NCBI RefSeq assembly: GCF_000321225.1
Contig: NW_004450939.1
Coordinates: forward strand, 1,888,879-1,952,878
Origin: Odobenus rosmarus divergens
Lineage: Eukaryota > Chordata > Mammalia > Carnivora > Odobenidae
Length of the DNA: 64,000 bases
Reading direction: 5' to 3'
Shown in pieces: positions 1 through 10,802 of this stretch. Positions within the stretch are counted from its first letter, which is position 1. The number at the start of each line of letters is the position of its first letter. The position numbers and the translations under genes are program-made. Below the pieces are notes generated by a model that saw only the letters and a program-made list of their open reading frames with translations, was not told the DNA's origin and ran no database searches.

Positions 1-895
1 CTGAAACTATCAAAGTAGTAGAATAGGGTGAATGGGAGGCTCTACACAAAGGAAAAATCTGACTCATTAGGATTTTCTTCAAGAAAAAGTTTAATGCTAG
101 CATCTCTATTCTAAGATGTCTTATCCAGGAATAGACATGGTGAAATAACAGGGTGGTGCCATTACTGAACCAGGTTGTTCTAGGCTTCATATATACCCAG
201 CATACACCGTATTTGGTCTTTTTGAGAAAAAAAAAACAAGTTCTTAATCCTGTAGCTTTCCTGTCTTGTTATCTGCCTAGTGGGGAAACTTTGTTGCCAT
301 AACTTTTCTTTTGTTATGTTTTGCCTTCAATACTAGGAGCCTGCACCTCCATTTATCTTAGTTAGAGCAGAAGGTGTTGGCTTAAGACCAGTTCCTCAGT
401 CCACGGAGGTGACTGCAACAGCGGTGATATTTCTCATTTTTCTAGGCTCTTCAGAAAGAAAGAAATGTTAAGATTTCTCACCAATACAACTTTCTATTTT
501 CTAGTTTATATCCTCATAATGAAGCATTGTAAGTTTTTAATTATAGGCTATCACACAGAAGCTGATAGTGCATCAAAATCAACATTACCCTTCTAAAAGA
601 GCAATGAGTGCTTTGAGAGGTCCATTTAGAAAAGCTTGAGCAGTTCAAGTTTGGTTGTGTTTATGTTATGGCATTTATAATGACAGGCAATCTGGATGAA
701 AAGTAAAAGTTGTGTGAATCAACCAGATGTGTCCAAGTATCTAAATTTTCAGCATCAAAAGACTGAGTGAATTTTTATCTTAGGATAATTAGCTTCTTGT
801 TTGACTGTAAGATTGGGAGATTATTATACTGCCAATGCATGCAGCACTCAGATGACATTTAGCCGTCGTCCCTTGATTGTAAAGAATTAGCAGAG
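1..895. other. Unannotated AT-rich sequence
   Basis: I recognise no gene or repeat family in this stretch. It has short A and T runs and no long open frame. It is probably old intergenic or intronic sequence. Confidence 0.5.
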
Positions 896-1115
896 GACAG
901 TGCGTAGGAGTGGGGCTTTGGGAGTTAGACAGTACCTGGTTTGAATTTGACCTCTCCCACTTGTTAGCTGGGTACCCTTGAGAAAATTAAGAAACTTTGC
1001 TGTCTTCATCTAGAATACAAAGATTTTAATCATGTCTATCTTCTAGAGTTGAAATGAGGATTATATACATTAACATAAAGTACTAAGTCAGTATTAAGTA
1101 CTGTTGTTGCATGCA
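896..1115 (+). repeat. MIR SINE (old tRNA-derived), sense
   Basis: The order of motifs follows the MIR consensus: a 'ctggtttgaat' block, then 'cccacttgttagctgggta', an 'aaattaagaaactttgct' block, a 'gttgaaatgaggattatata' block and a 'cataaagtactaa' end. Divergence is high, as expected for a mammal-wide MIR. It is a non-autonomous fossil without coding capacity. Confidence 0.75.
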
Positions 1116-1117
1116 TG

Positions 1118-1235
1118 TTTTATTTTCCCCACATATTAATATCTTTAATGTCAGGAACTGGTTTAATATCTTCCACAGTGCCTAACATACAAGAAGTCCT
1201 CAACAAATATTTAGTAAATACATTGTAACAAAATT
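1118..1235 (+). repeat. L2-like LINE 3' end, sense
   Basis: The sequence runs through a 'cagtgcctaacatacaagaagtcctcaacaaatatttagtaaata' type ending, matching the L2 3' end (cagtgcctggcacatag, then tcaataaatatttgttgaat). It directly follows the MIR, which itself shares this 3' end, so part may belong to that element. Confidence 0.55.
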
Positions 1236-1560
1236 TCATTATGTTACATCATTTCCTCCTTTTAATATGGCTTAGGTTTTTAAGCCCTCCAAGTTCTACT
1301 TCTGAGAGTGTTCACCAATTGACTCGTGGTGTTTCCTTTGGGTAAGGAAGTCACAACAGATACAGTTCTTAGGAGAAGTTTAGTTGAGAAAACTAGAAAT
1401 TTCTTACTACCGAAATTCAACACAATGTCAAAATAGTTCCTTTTACTTTCTGTTATTATGATAAAAGTCTCTTCACTATAGATGAGCACAGTGAGGTTTA
1501 GAAATTGCTGAAAGTTATGTACTTCAACATCTTTTAAGAGAGTAGATCTCATGTGAAGTG
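1236..1560. other. Unannotated sequence between repeats
   Basis: No recognised family. A minus-strand open frame of about 120 codons spans 1280-1642, but it runs into the tandem A-rich repeat on its right and codes a low-complexity start. I do not regard it as a gene. Confidence 0.4.
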
Positions 1561-1574
1561 TTCTTGCCACATAC

Positions 1575-1636
1575 AAAAACACACATATAAACAAAAAAAC
1601 ATATATACAAAAAAACATATATACAAAAAAACAAAG
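1575..1636. repeat. Short tandem repeat, unit about 16 bp (acatatatacaaaaaa)
   Basis: Three to four imperfect copies of an acatatatacaaaaaa-like unit follow one another. It sits just upstream of an L1 tail and probably arose by slippage in A-rich sequence. Confidence 0.75.
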
Positions 1637-1649
1637 GGACACAAGGCTA

Positions 1650-1800
1650 CTCTGAAAGGTGTTGGATATATCTATTACACTGATTGTGTGGTGATGGTAT
1701 CATGGGTGTTTGCATATGTCCAAACTCATCAAATTGTACAGATTGAATATGTATAGTTCTTTGCATGTCATTTATACCTTAATAAGGCTGTTAAAAAAAA
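1650..1800 (+). repeat. L1M (L1MB-like) 3' end, sense
   Basis: The order 'gtgatggtatcatgggtgt', 'aaactcatcaaattgtaca', 'gtcatttataccttaataa', 'ggctgttaaaaa' is the diagnostic end of L1MB-type 3' UTRs and finishes in an A-run. Only the 3' tail is present. Confidence 0.75.
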
Positions 1801-1824
1801 GAGCAGACACAGAGGCAAAAACAA

Positions 1825-2130
1825 CCATGGCCCATTTGGTGAACTGCAAATCATTCAGTTTGACTGTGATACAGAAGAACACAGCGGAAGAAAGGTCATG
1901 GTGAGAAATGGCTTTGGATGAATAAGCAGGTGACAGATGATAGGGGGCCATGAGTATCCTGCTTTAGTGTATGTGCTTAACATGGAGTCAACATTAGCCA
2001 CTGAAAGGCTCTAAACCCAGATTTTAAGAAATAACATTCTATTAGGAAGAAGGAAAATTGGAAAGACTGAAGACTGAGACACCAGTTAGGAGACCCTTCT
2101 AATAATCTAGTTGAAGGGTGATCATGGCCT
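1825..2130 (+). repeat. Old LINE-like 3' region (L2/CR1 group likely), segment 1
   Basis: The blocks 'ggtcatggtgagaaatgg', 'ggaaagactgaagactgag' and 'acaccagttaggaga' followed by 'gatcatggcctcaa' match a mammal-wide ancient element whose consensus reads 'gcagggagaccagttaggag' and so on. It is interrupted on the right by a MER5A and continues beyond it. The family assignment is from memory. Confidence 0.5.
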
Positions 2131-2132
2131 CA

Positions 2133-2325
2133 ATGAGTGGTTCTCAGTGTTGGCTACGTAGTGAGACACCCTGAGGAGTTTTTCAAAATTACTGATTCCT
2201 GGGCTCCACTGTAGACTAATGAAGTCAAAATCTCCAGAGTAGAACCTGGCATGGGTATTAAAAAAAAAAAAATCTCCAGGTGATTGTTAACACACAGCTA
2301 AATTTCAGAACTCTATGGCCTGGAT
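2133..2325 (+). mobile_element. MER5A-type hAT-Charlie MITE, sense
   Basis: Starts with 'tggttctcag', then 'gattcctgggctcca', 'aatctccag' blocks and 'tctccaggtgatt', all in the MER5A order. It is non-coding and would have been mobilised by a hAT transposase that is not present here. It is inserted in the old LINE-like region, so it is younger than that element. Confidence 0.7.
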
Positions 2326-2392
2326 TATGCCAGTTGCAGCAGAGGTGGAGAGAAGGAGTTGAATCAGAGGGTTTCCAAGGCATGAATTATAG

Positions 2393-2535
2393 AGCAGTGC
2401 CCCTTAAACTTTACTGTATGGACACTAGACAGAGAGTCCTGCAAAAAAAATGCAGATTCTGATTTAGCAGGTCTGGGGTGAGGGTTGAGATTCTGCATTT
2501 CTGACAAACTCTTAGATGATGTCAAAGCTTTTAGT
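2393..2535 (+). mobile_element. Second MER5A-type MITE, sense
   Basis: Blocks 'cagtgccccttaaacttta', 'cagattctgatttagcagg', 'tctggggtgagg' and 'ttctgcatttctgacaaa' follow MER5A order. It lies about 70 bases after the first MER5A and in the same orientation. Confidence 0.7.
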
Positions 2536-2541
2536 TCCTAT

Positions 2542-2564
2542 ACACACACACACACACACACACA
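2542..2564. repeat. (CA)n microsatellite
   Basis: About eleven CA units, followed by a tacatatg transition. It is likely polymorphic in length. Confidence 0.95.
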
Positions 2565-2590
2565 TACATATGTGATCTTGCTCAACAAAG

Positions 2591-2618
2591 TATGATATAT
2601 ATATGTATATATATCATA
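2591..2618. repeat. AT-rich inverted repeat, 13-bp arms
   Basis: Arms 2591-2603 and 2606-2618 are exact reverse complements, separated by the dinucleotide TG. The sequence is an alternating TA tract with one GA/TC step in each arm, and most likely comes from microsatellite evolution. Confidence 0.9.
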
Positions 2619-2660
2619 TGTATAGGAGGGAGAGAGGGATATAAGTCAAGAAGGGTTTTT

Positions 2661-2781
2661 TTCTTTTTTTAATTTATCTGAGACAGAGAGAGACAGAGCA
2701 CATGGGACTCCATCCCAGGACCCTGGGATCATGACCTGAGCCAAAGGCAGATGCTTAACGACTGAGCCACCCAGGCGCCCC
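2661..2781 (-). mobile_element. CAN SINE (SINEC), antisense, internally shortened
   Basis: Read in antisense it has a T-rich tail, a GA-rich body, 'atgacctgagccaaaggcag' and the reversed head 'gagccacccaggcgcccc'. The body is about 80 bases shorter than full length. Flanking direct repeats at 2648-2660 and 2782-2794 differ by one base and are the likely TSD. Confidence 0.9.
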
Positions 2782-2794
2782 AAGAATGGTTTTT

Positions 2795-3415
2795 TAATTC
2801 TGACTAGGATGACTAGGACAGTCTGGTAATAAAAATTGAGAGAAAGATCACAGATTCATTTTTAAATATATTGAGTGTCAAGTGCCTGAGAATGACACGA
2901 GAGAGCTTGCAAGTTCCAGAGCCTGGGCTTAATGTTTGAGCAGGAGACAGAGCTGTGTGTGTCATCAGCCTCTTGAGAGTAGCTGAAACCACAGGAGTTG
3001 GTGAAAATGCCTGGGTAAAGCATGGTGTGTAAGGTGTGGCCAACGACAGAATCCTGACATCAGGAAAAGTGGGACACCAAGGGACAGGCTAACCTAGGAA
3101 AACATAGTAAGATTTTCCAAGATAGAAGAGGATAATCAACAAAAGAGCAGTGTCACAAAAGCCAAGGGAAGAGGAATCGAAGAGAGTGGTCAACTCCGTC
3201 CGAACCAGCTCGAGTCTCTTTAAGATTATTGAATGAGGTCCGTGGGGGTCACCAATGAAAAGCTCACCGTTGATCTTGCCAAAAGTGACTTCAGCGTCCC
3301 GGTGAGTGGATGAGTGAATTGGAGGTCAAGAAATAGGACAATATTTCTGAGATGCTGGCTGGGCTGTGGATGCAAGAGGAAGAGGCAAATGGTAGACGCA
3401 GTCACAGGGTTCAGA
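2795..3415 (+). repeat. Old LINE-like 3' region (L2/CR1 group likely), segment 2
   Basis: Continues the element of 1825-2130 after the nested MER5As, microsatellite and SINE. Recognisable blocks are 'ttgagtgtcaagtgcctgag', 'gggacaccaagggacag', 'gtgtcacaaaagccaaggga', 'gagagtggtcaactccgtc' and 'gtgggggtcaccaatga'. These occur in this order in the remembered consensus. Confidence 0.5.
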
Positions 3416-3860
3416 GAATTTTTTTTTTTTTATCGACTTGTTTGCACATTAATTTTGACCGTCTCTCCAAGTTAATTATTCCTCTTGAACATATGACAAG
3501 ATACATTTTTGATTGATTCTGGCTTGACCCATTATTTTAGTTTACACTCTGCTGCTAGTTTAAGTCACTGAATACCTCCCTGATATCTTTCTGTTACTCA
3601 TTCTGGTCTAATTCTGAGTGTAAATTGCTCAACAAGGTCTCATGAGTTCTAACACAGACAGTCTCCCTGCGTTCTCTGGTTTCCAGCTTCACTGGCTATT
3701 CTCAGTGCCCTGCTCCCAGGCAAGTCTCCTGCATGTCATTGGGTCTCTGCACCTTCTATCTCTACATGGTGCCTAAGCCCCTAGTACTTTGCTTACCCAA
3801 GGCTGCCCTTTTAACCCAGAGTGCTACAATCTGACATTACAGGATTTTTATCCTTGAAAA
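3416..3860. other. Unannotated sequence
   Basis: A 13-base T-run at 3420 is followed by ordinary mixed sequence. I see no gene or known repeat. Confidence 0.45.
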
Positions 3861-3862
3861 CA

Positions 3863-3995
3863 CATTATAATCACTTCCAGAAATACAGATGCTTGGGCCT
3901 CACCCTGGGCCACTTCAATCAGAATCTTGGAGGTACACCCCAGTCCCAGCCTGTGATTCCTACACACAGCCAGGGCTGAGAAGCGCTGCTTTATA
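3863..3995 (+). mobile_element. MER5-type hAT MITE fragment, sense
   Basis: Blocks 'aaatacagatgcttgggcc', 'tcaccctgggcc', 'aatcagaatcttgg' and 'agccagggctgagaagcg' match the right-hand part of MER5A/MER5B. Termini are eroded. Confidence 0.6.
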
Positions 3996-5555
3996 GACAC
4001 TGGTGTTTGTTCTTCCCCACATTCTGTTGGAGAAACTTCTCTTTCTTCTGCAAAATTTGAAGACAACTAAAACACCTGTTTCCACAAGGTAACAGGTTTC
4101 CTCATGAATATGTAGATGAACATATCGATCTTGGGAAGTTTATTCTTATAATGCCACAAAAACTTTTTGAAAGAGGAAAGGCAGAAAGTTCAGGGCTAAG
4201 ATAATCTCTGAAAAGGAAGTGTGAATTAAGATAGAAGATGGAAATGGAGGAAGGATCTAGAAACACATCTGAAGACCTAAGATACTGAAAAAAGGTTGGA
4301 AAGATTAGAATCAAACCAGAAAGAGCTGGAAGAGCGACGATGAAATTGTCCCTAGGATGGGGCCCCAAGGGACAGAGGAGTGTATGGGATTCTATTTATA
4401 ATGAAGGGAGAGGGCACACACAGCTTGAGGTCACAGGTGGATTTTAGGAAACCAGTCTCTACTAGAAGTCTGAAATTACATCTGATGGACAGACAAGGGT
4501 AACCTTGCATTTATTATCAAGAACTCAAAAAATCACTGATCCACGCTGGAGCTAAAACATGTTAGTATGGAAAAAGCAAAGTTTTCCAAACCCTTATAAC
4601 TGGGCTCCATCCTAGTAATTTGCCAACAACAGCTTCTCATTTCAGAGTATCAACACCTCATATTCATTCTGTGTTTGTGATATAGATGGTTTAAGTGAAC
4701 TTATACTTAAAATCTTATTTCTGGCTGTGCTTATGACCATTGATTAATTTGAAGAGTTTTTTTTTTTTCCTACTATGGGAATAGACGACTCATTAGTCGC
4801 TAAATGATCACTGCAATTTAGATACTGGCATTCATAATTTTATTTAGTAAGTCCAAAAGACCATTTAAAACCACCAAATTTAAATGGTCTTTCATGTCTG
4901 AACAACTGCTGAGTTCTCAGCAATATAAAAGCCAAAAAAATTTAATCAACCAGACAAAAAGCTAACTCAGGGCAGAATGAATTGAGTGTAGTTTTATGTA
5001 CATTGCAATCAGTTTTAGTAGTTGCCAGTCTTTAAAAATGATTGAAATTTTAAGTTCCCTTTGTAGAATGTTATAATATATTAAGGATGGATGTTATTAG
5101 CCCCTACAATCAGTCCACATTTATCACAGTAATTATGAACTTGTTGTTGTGCTTACTGTTGCTTTAATTTGATTATAAATGCCAGAATGGTTGTAATGAA
5201 ATACTTCTTTGTTGGTAAAGACACATTTAATATGAGGTAGTTATTTTGAAACTTCATAATTTGTTACACTAATATGTAATCATTGTAAAGTGAAAAGTTA
5301 ATACTAGAAAAAAGAACAACTATTAAATATAAGGTATTAGGATTTATTGGATAGCTACTTGTAATTTATATTGACATAAAATAATTTAGCTTTTTAGAAA
5401 TGAACACTTTTTAGTTTGGAGAGAAGATTTTACTTTTTAGGCATCTTCTTTGACTCTGGAAAAAAATTTTCTTGTTTGTGAAGAAACAATGTATTCAGTG
5501 ACCGAGGTTTCTCCTCACCTGGTCCACTCATGGACATCAAATGGTTGGTTCTCCG
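3996..5555. other. Long repeat-poor AT-rich stretch
   Basis: From about 4560 to 5500 I recognise no repeat family. The segment is AT-rich, with many TAAT and ATTA words and a perfect hairpin at 4856-4892. Stretches like this in mammals can be conserved non-coding DNA, but conservation cannot be judged from one sequence. Confidence 0.4.
4856..4892. repeat. Perfect inverted repeat, 14-bp arms, 9-base loop
   Basis: Arms 4856-4869 (aaagaccatttaaa) and 4879-4892 are exact reverse complements around the loop accaccaaa. It is not part of a recognised transposon. It could be the tip of a longer imperfect palindrome or a chance AT-rich hairpin. Confidence 0.9.
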
Positions 5556-5559
5556 GACC

Positions 5560-5765
5560 TGTGCTGTGTGGAGTGCCGCATGTGGCCAGTGAGTCGTAGA
5601 GGTGTGTGGCCAACCTGAATCAAAAAGTGCTGATCCAGTTTTTGGAGAGTTCGTATGACAAAAGGAATATAAAATATCTTATTGATATTGTGATATTGAT
5701 CATATGTTGCAATAATAATATGTGGATATATTGGTATAAATAAAGAGGTGAGCAGCAGTCTACAT
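5560..5765 (+). mobile_element. hAT-type DNA transposon fragment (MER, Charlie-like)
   Basis: Blocks 'gtggccagtgagtcgtag', 'tataaaatatcttattgat', 'ttgatcatatgttgcaataa' and 'ggatatattggtataaataa' recall a common mammalian non-autonomous DNA element. I cannot name the subfamily. Termini are unclear. Confidence 0.45.
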
Positions 5766-7280
5766 AGCAGGACCCTGAGGCTCATCGTAATGATTTTGTA
5801 TTTTTTTTAACTGCTTAACAAGAAGCCCTTGACAGGTTTTGCAATGATAGTAACATGGTTGGTTTTTGAAAAGATCATTTGGCTCCCGTGAGAAGAACGG
5901 AATGAGGGGGACAGGAGATGGGTGTAGAAAACTGGAATTCTTGCATTAATCCAAGTGGCTTAGATAGAGTGCCAAGGGTGGAGATATACAGAACTTACAG
6001 CTTTATTTTGAAGAAAGAATAAAATGAACTGATGATAGAAGCCATATTCTGGAATGTGCTTGTAAAAAGATACACTGAGGAAAAGACTCAGTTTGTTTGG
6101 CATGCAATGTCCAAATTTGTTCTCTTTTTTGACCTAACTTATTACCAATCTCTTAAAATTCAATGTCTGGGCATATAGTTCTGTAAAATATCAGAAACTC
6201 ACTTAGCTGGGTTCAAGGACAACAAGAAATCTCTCAAAAGAACCTGACTCTACATGTCTTCTGAAAGCATTAGATCATCACAAAAACTCACTGACCCTCC
6301 GTATATAGTAAACTGGTTTACTTACAGGAGTGAAGGTGATTTTGTGTGCTATGCTATTAATCTTTATGAGCCTAATGATCACCAAAAATTCAACAAGAAG
6401 GTAAAACTAATTATCCAAAGATGTGGGGGGAGAGAATCTGTGCCTTCCATGACTTATATATTCTGTCTACTTGGAGTCTTTGAATTGAGCTTGAGTCCGA
6501 CTCAGTGGTATGCTTAAAAAAATGAACAACACAGACATTTTTACTTCGAATGCCTCAGTCACTATTTAACATTCCATCTTCATATACTGTCTACATTGTT
6601 AAATTGCCTGAAACTGCAGAGCAGTCAAGCAGTACACAAATTAAGCCACAAAGTAATCGGATTTCAATCACTAAATATTCACAGCTCAATTAAGTTATTT
6701 ACTGAGATGTTTGTCTTAGCTGTTGAAATCTTTGCATATTTATAGGCACTTCACACTAACCTTTTAAAAATATCCTGATGTGAAAATAAAAAGCCACATT
6801 TGTTTATAAGGTAGGTTAAAGTTATGGCTCCAGGTATTTAAAAATGAATAAAAAGTCAATTACCTTCAAGTTTTCCAAGAGTATGATTTGGTATCTATAA
6901 TAGAAAGCTGCCTACAAATTGCCTGATTATGCTTTTGTTTCTGAAAAAGAATATTTAAAAAAATGTGATCCAAGTTACAATTTAATCTTCTATTCTTCCC
7001 TCCATTTTGCAATATTATAGATGGATCATATTTCCCAGATTCAGCACTTCTATCTTTGCTTCATACTTAACCATAAAATTCTGAGCGTGGCTCCGGATAA
7101 CTTGGTTCAATTCTGTTTTGAAGTTTGATTTCCTTCATACCAACCAGGGGATAATAACAGTTACCTAAGACAAGGTGGTTCCAGGGTTCCTCTGACGAGA
7201 ACAAAAAATAGTAAACATAGTACGTTCATAGTGTATCATTACAGTGACTAATATTTGGAGCAGGGCCTTGTTAAGAATTA
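5766..7280. other. Unannotated AT-rich sequence
   Basis: No recognised family or gene. The plus-strand open frame of 87 codons at 6254-6517 has no detectable family features and no flanking splice context that I trust. Confidence 0.4.
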
Positions 7281-7284
7281 GAAC

Positions 7285-7450
7285 TATTTAAAGTGCTTTA
7301 CAAATACCTCCTTGAATCTTTTCGAAAACTCTATTTTTAATACCCATCTGACAAAGGAGAAATATTTAGGACTGAGGATATTAATTGCTGAGCCTAGTTT
7401 TACATGGTAGGAGCAGTCCATTCTAACTAGGCCTGTGTGAATTCAAAGCC
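7285..7450 (-). repeat. MIR SINE, antisense
   Basis: Blocks 'aaagtgctttacaaatacct', 'tacccatctgacaaaggaga' and 'tgtgaattcaaagcct' are the reverse of MIR order (gtgctttaca, cattttacagatgagg, gggattcgaaccc). Confidence 0.7.
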
Positions 7451-7507
7451 TAAATTCTCAAATATTACACTTTATTGATTCTCTTAAGCCAAATGATACA
7501 GCCCACT

Positions 7508-7905
7508 GTATTAGTTTCCTATTGCAACAGTAACAAATCACTACAAATTTAGTGGATGAAAACAACACAAATTTATTATCTTGTAGTTTGGAGGTGAGAA
7601 ATCTGAAAAGGGGCTTAAGGGATTAAAATCAATGGCTGAATTCCTTCTGGAAGCTGAAGAAGAGGATCCATTCCTTGCCTTTTTCAGCTTCTAGAGGCTG
7701 CCTACATTCCTCTCTGTCTCTCCTCTGACCTGACCCTTCTGCCTCCATCTTATAAGGACCTCATGACATTCCAGTGAAAGACCCTTAATTTATTCATATC
7801 TGCGAAGTCCACTTTGCTGTGTAAAGTAATATATTCACAGGTTCTGAGAAGCAGAATATAGCATCTTTACAGGGACATTATTTTGCTTATCACGTTCATA
7901 TTGAA
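7508..7905 (-). mobile_element. MaLR LTR (MLT1/MST group), antisense
   Basis: Begins 'tattagtttcctattgcaac' and continues through 'aacaacacaaatttattatc', 'cttctggaagctgaagaag', 'ataaggacctcatgac', 'tctgcgaagtccactttgc' and 'tattcacaggttctgagaag', the reverse of a MaLR solo LTR. No internal gag or pol sequence flanks it, so it is a solo LTR of an endogenous retrovirus-like element. Confidence 0.75.
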
Positions 7906-8380
7906 ATAAAAAATACACTTTAGAACATATCTTGGAAAATGCCTACTATCTTTATGTATGCTAGTAAAGTATCTATTTCACAGACTGGTACAATTCAATA
8001 GGTATTTTTGATGATGAAAGCTGGAGTAAATCTGATCATCTAAACTCTTTTTGTATCTGTGGGTTGCAAATGGACCCTTGAGAATGTAAAAAGTTACCAG
8101 CAAGGATCCTACTAGGGGATAAATCTTTTAATCCAAGCACCATATGCATGGGGCAACTCCCTATCAGTTAATATATATCAGGCTTGGAGAATTTGCTTTA
8201 TAATCGTATGTGATAATTATGTCACACCATTTGACATTTTCTGCACAAACTACTCTTAGTGTAAAGACTATTTACTTTATTACTAAATTATAGTTGTTCA
8301 GAAAAATTATTTAAGGTAAAAGGGTAAGGGAGAATTGAATGTTTTTTAAGCATTTCTTAGAATTAGAAAATATTGAGAAT
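7906..8380. other. Unannotated AT-rich sequence
   Basis: Nothing recognised. Confidence 0.4.
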
Positions 8381-8575
8381 AGGGACACCTGGGTGGCTCA
8401 GTCGATTAAGCATCTGCCTTCGGCTCAGGTCATGAACTCAGGGTCCTGGGATGGAGCCCCGCATCCTATCAGTCTCCCTGCTCAGCAGGGAGTCTGCTTC
8501 TCCCTCTGCCCCTCCCCCCTCGTGCTTGTGCACGCGCGCTCTCTCAAATAAATAAATAAAATCCTTTTTTTAAAA
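8381..8575 (+). mobile_element. CAN SINE (SINEC), sense, near full length
   Basis: Head 'gacacctgggtggctcag', then 'atctgccttcggctcagg', 'agggtcctgggatgg', 'tccctgctcagcagggag', a CT-rich body and an AAATAAATAAATAAA tail. The tRNA-Lys-like head would carry the RNA polymerase III A and B boxes. A TSD is not clear, so it has been in place for some time. Confidence 0.93.
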
Positions 8576-8657
8576 AAGAAAAATTTTAGAATATTAAGAA
8601 GACATTTAGGGTATTGGAAGATATTCATAAGTTTGAAAAAATCATTAACGTGAGAGG

Positions 8658-8800
8658 TTTTTTTAAAAGATTTTATTTATCTATTTGAGAGAGAGAGAAA
8701 CTGAGAGAGAGAGAGAGCGCGGGAGCACGTGCACAGGAGCAGGGGAGGAGCAGGGAGACAGGGAGAAGCAGACTCCTCACTGAGCCACCCAGGCACCTCC
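8658..8800 (-). mobile_element. CAN SINE, antisense, with internal deletion
   Basis: A T-rich start and a (GA)n block are followed directly by 'actgagccacccaggcacc'. The middle tRNA-derived part between the 'gcagactcc' box and the head is missing. Confidence 0.85.
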
Positions 8801-9247
8801 TAACTAAAGAGTTTTTGTTTTACCTAAAAATAAATGGAATATATCCAATATTATTGTTAAAAAGTGATACATATTAACTTTTCCATGAATGGTGCAAAGG
8901 GAAGGAATGATCAGTGTTGGCGTTTGTCTTTCAAATCTTAATTTCATAACGGAAATTCCTGTCCTTCATCCCATCCCCCAAAATGTCAATATTAGTAAAA
9001 ACCTTTTTGTTATATTCTTAGAGGCTAATCCCTGTTCTTTTTCTTCCCCTCCCTCCCTCCATTTGTCCTTCCTCCCTTTCTCTCTTTGGTTCACAGAGCC
9101 TCTTCCTGTGACATATATACATGAAAATTATAGTGTAAAAGCACATGGTTGGACTCTCTATGTGCACCTGCTTAAGTTTAATATAACATTAAATTTTCCC
9201 CCAAAATTGAGCGTGGGAGAATTTTTTTTCTCCTTCTCCCCCTGTAG
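8801..9247. other. Unannotated sequence with a pyrimidine-rich tract
   Basis: Includes a C/T-rich tract at about 9038-9090 and ends in a polypyrimidine run followed by TAG (9225-9247). An open frame of 137 codons at 8889-9302 (plus strand) has no recognisable family. Confidence 0.4.
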
Positions 9248-9615
9248 CTGGTTCATGGTACTTGCCAATTCCAATTCTGGGTCCAGATACTTCCCAGGTT
9301 AAGAAAACTGAGGGAGGAGGGAGCTCCCCTCAACCCAGTGCAATTCAAAACGAAGAAAGACAAAGACGTTTTCCGCATATTGTGGGAAAGAAATGCCGCC
9401 AGGCAAAGGGTTCTGAGGTCCTTTTCAGCACCAGAGAAAGTAAAACCGCTGAAAAGAAATACTTGGGCCTTTGGCTCAGAGGCTGAGGAGAGGGGGCACC
9501 TAGGAGGGACAGAGAGAAGGAGAGAAAGGGTTTAGGAGTCTCAGCGGGGAGAGAGAGCGTGTTGAGGAGAGTCTCGGATAGGTCGGCGGGAAAACCAGGC
9601 TGCTCACCAGTCCAG
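9248..9615 (+). other. CpG-enriched, exon-like block (possible exon or promoter)
   Basis: The block is preceded by a strong acceptor-like signal (a long T/C run ending 'ccccctgtag') and ends at a consensus donor (CCAG then GTGAGT at 9616). About ten CpG dinucleotides fall in 9340-9600, far more than in its flanks, and purine-rich 'gagaaggag' words resemble splicing enhancers. No open frame in it resembles a known protein, so a non-coding RNA exon or an alternative first exon is as likely as a coding one. This is inference from base patterns only. Confidence 0.35.
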
Positions 9616-10500
9616 GTGAGTGGGTGAGCTGCCAATTCCCTGACTACAGAGCACTGTGTGCTTTGCCACCCCTGGCTGGAGCCTGGAGTTAGGAGCTTTC
9701 CTGAAATCCCTTTTGAGACCTACCTGGAGCGTGCTACTGAGAAGCAAAATTGAGGTTTTGTTGCTGTTATTACGGTTTTCGGGTTTTCTTTGTAGGAAAT
9801 GAATGTGTTGCCCTGACTTTCTGATGTTAAGTGCATAGTAAATAGGGGTTACACAAGCATTCAACTTATTAGAAATTATGTTTCAAAGGAAAAAGGCTTC
9901 TTCGTTGGCGAAGGGCTTGGAACATGATTTGACCTGTCAGTGAAAACAAAAACACTATTGTTGTATATTTTTCTTTGAGGCTGACAGTCTTGATTCCTTC
10001 CTATAACACAAGCAAGGTGGGAGCTGATAAACGGATGCTGGTTTTCTGCATTCAAAACTACCTTCTAAATTGCTGAATCATCTTACTATGCTCTGAGCCT
10101 TATTCTCTCTGAGATAAGATATTAAAAAAGTCTTACTTTCTTTTCAGGGGAAATGAAAGTTCTTAATGGGAGCTTAGAGCATTTTAGAATTCAGGGCAAT
10201 GTGTGTGTGTGTGTTTCAACTTTCAATAAAGTGATAACACTATCTGTTATAATTATTTTCAACTCTCAAATTTTATGCTTCCCTGTAATGAGACATATTC
10301 CTTCCCTGGAACAGTGCCTTCACAGTATTTACTTGCTTACATGTTTGCCTTATTATTAGACTAAAAACTCACGAAGAACAAGGGCTAAGATTTTAGTTCT
10401 GTTACATAGGAGAAACTCAAAAAATGTCCCTTGATGAAAAATTAAAAATCACCTCTCTTTTGGGAACTGGAATTCAGATGGCAAGTTCACAGACAGAGTC
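9616..10500. other. Unannotated sequence
   Basis: Contains a short (GT)n run at about 10199-10214. No gene or repeat family recognised. Confidence 0.4.
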
Positions 10501-10502
10501 TG

Positions 10503-10592
10503 TTACGGGTTGAATTGTGTCCCCTCCCAAAAATGTTGAAGTCCTGTGTCCCAGTCCCTCAGAAGGTGACCTTGTTTAGAAAGAGGATTAAT
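10503..10592 (+). mobile_element. MLT1-type MaLR LTR, 5' part, sense
   Basis: Starts 'tgttacgggttgaattgtgt' and continues 'aatgttgaagtcctgtgtcc', 'cagaaggtgaccttgttt', as in MLT1 LTRs. It is cut by the SINE at 10593 and resumes at 10803. Confidence 0.85.
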
Positions 10593-10802
10593 GGGTCGCC
10601 TGGTGGGCTCAGTCCTTAAGCATCTGCCTTCAGCTCAGGTCATGATCCTAGGGTCCTGGGATCGAGCCCCACATCGGGCTCCCTGCTCAGCGGGAAGCCT
10701 GCTTCTGCCTCTCCCACTCCCCCTGCTTGTGTTCCCTCTCTCGCTGTGTCTCTCTGTCAAATAAATAAAATACTAAAAAAAAAAAAAAAAAAATTTCAAA
10801 AG
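10593..10802 (+). mobile_element. CAN SINE (SINEC), sense, inside an LTR
   Basis: Complete element with head 'gggtcgcctggtgggctcag', the body and a long A-tail. It is flanked by a perfect 15-bp TSD, agaaagaggattaat, at 10578-10592 and 10803-10817. The exact TSD shows a comparatively recent insertion. Confidence 0.97.
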
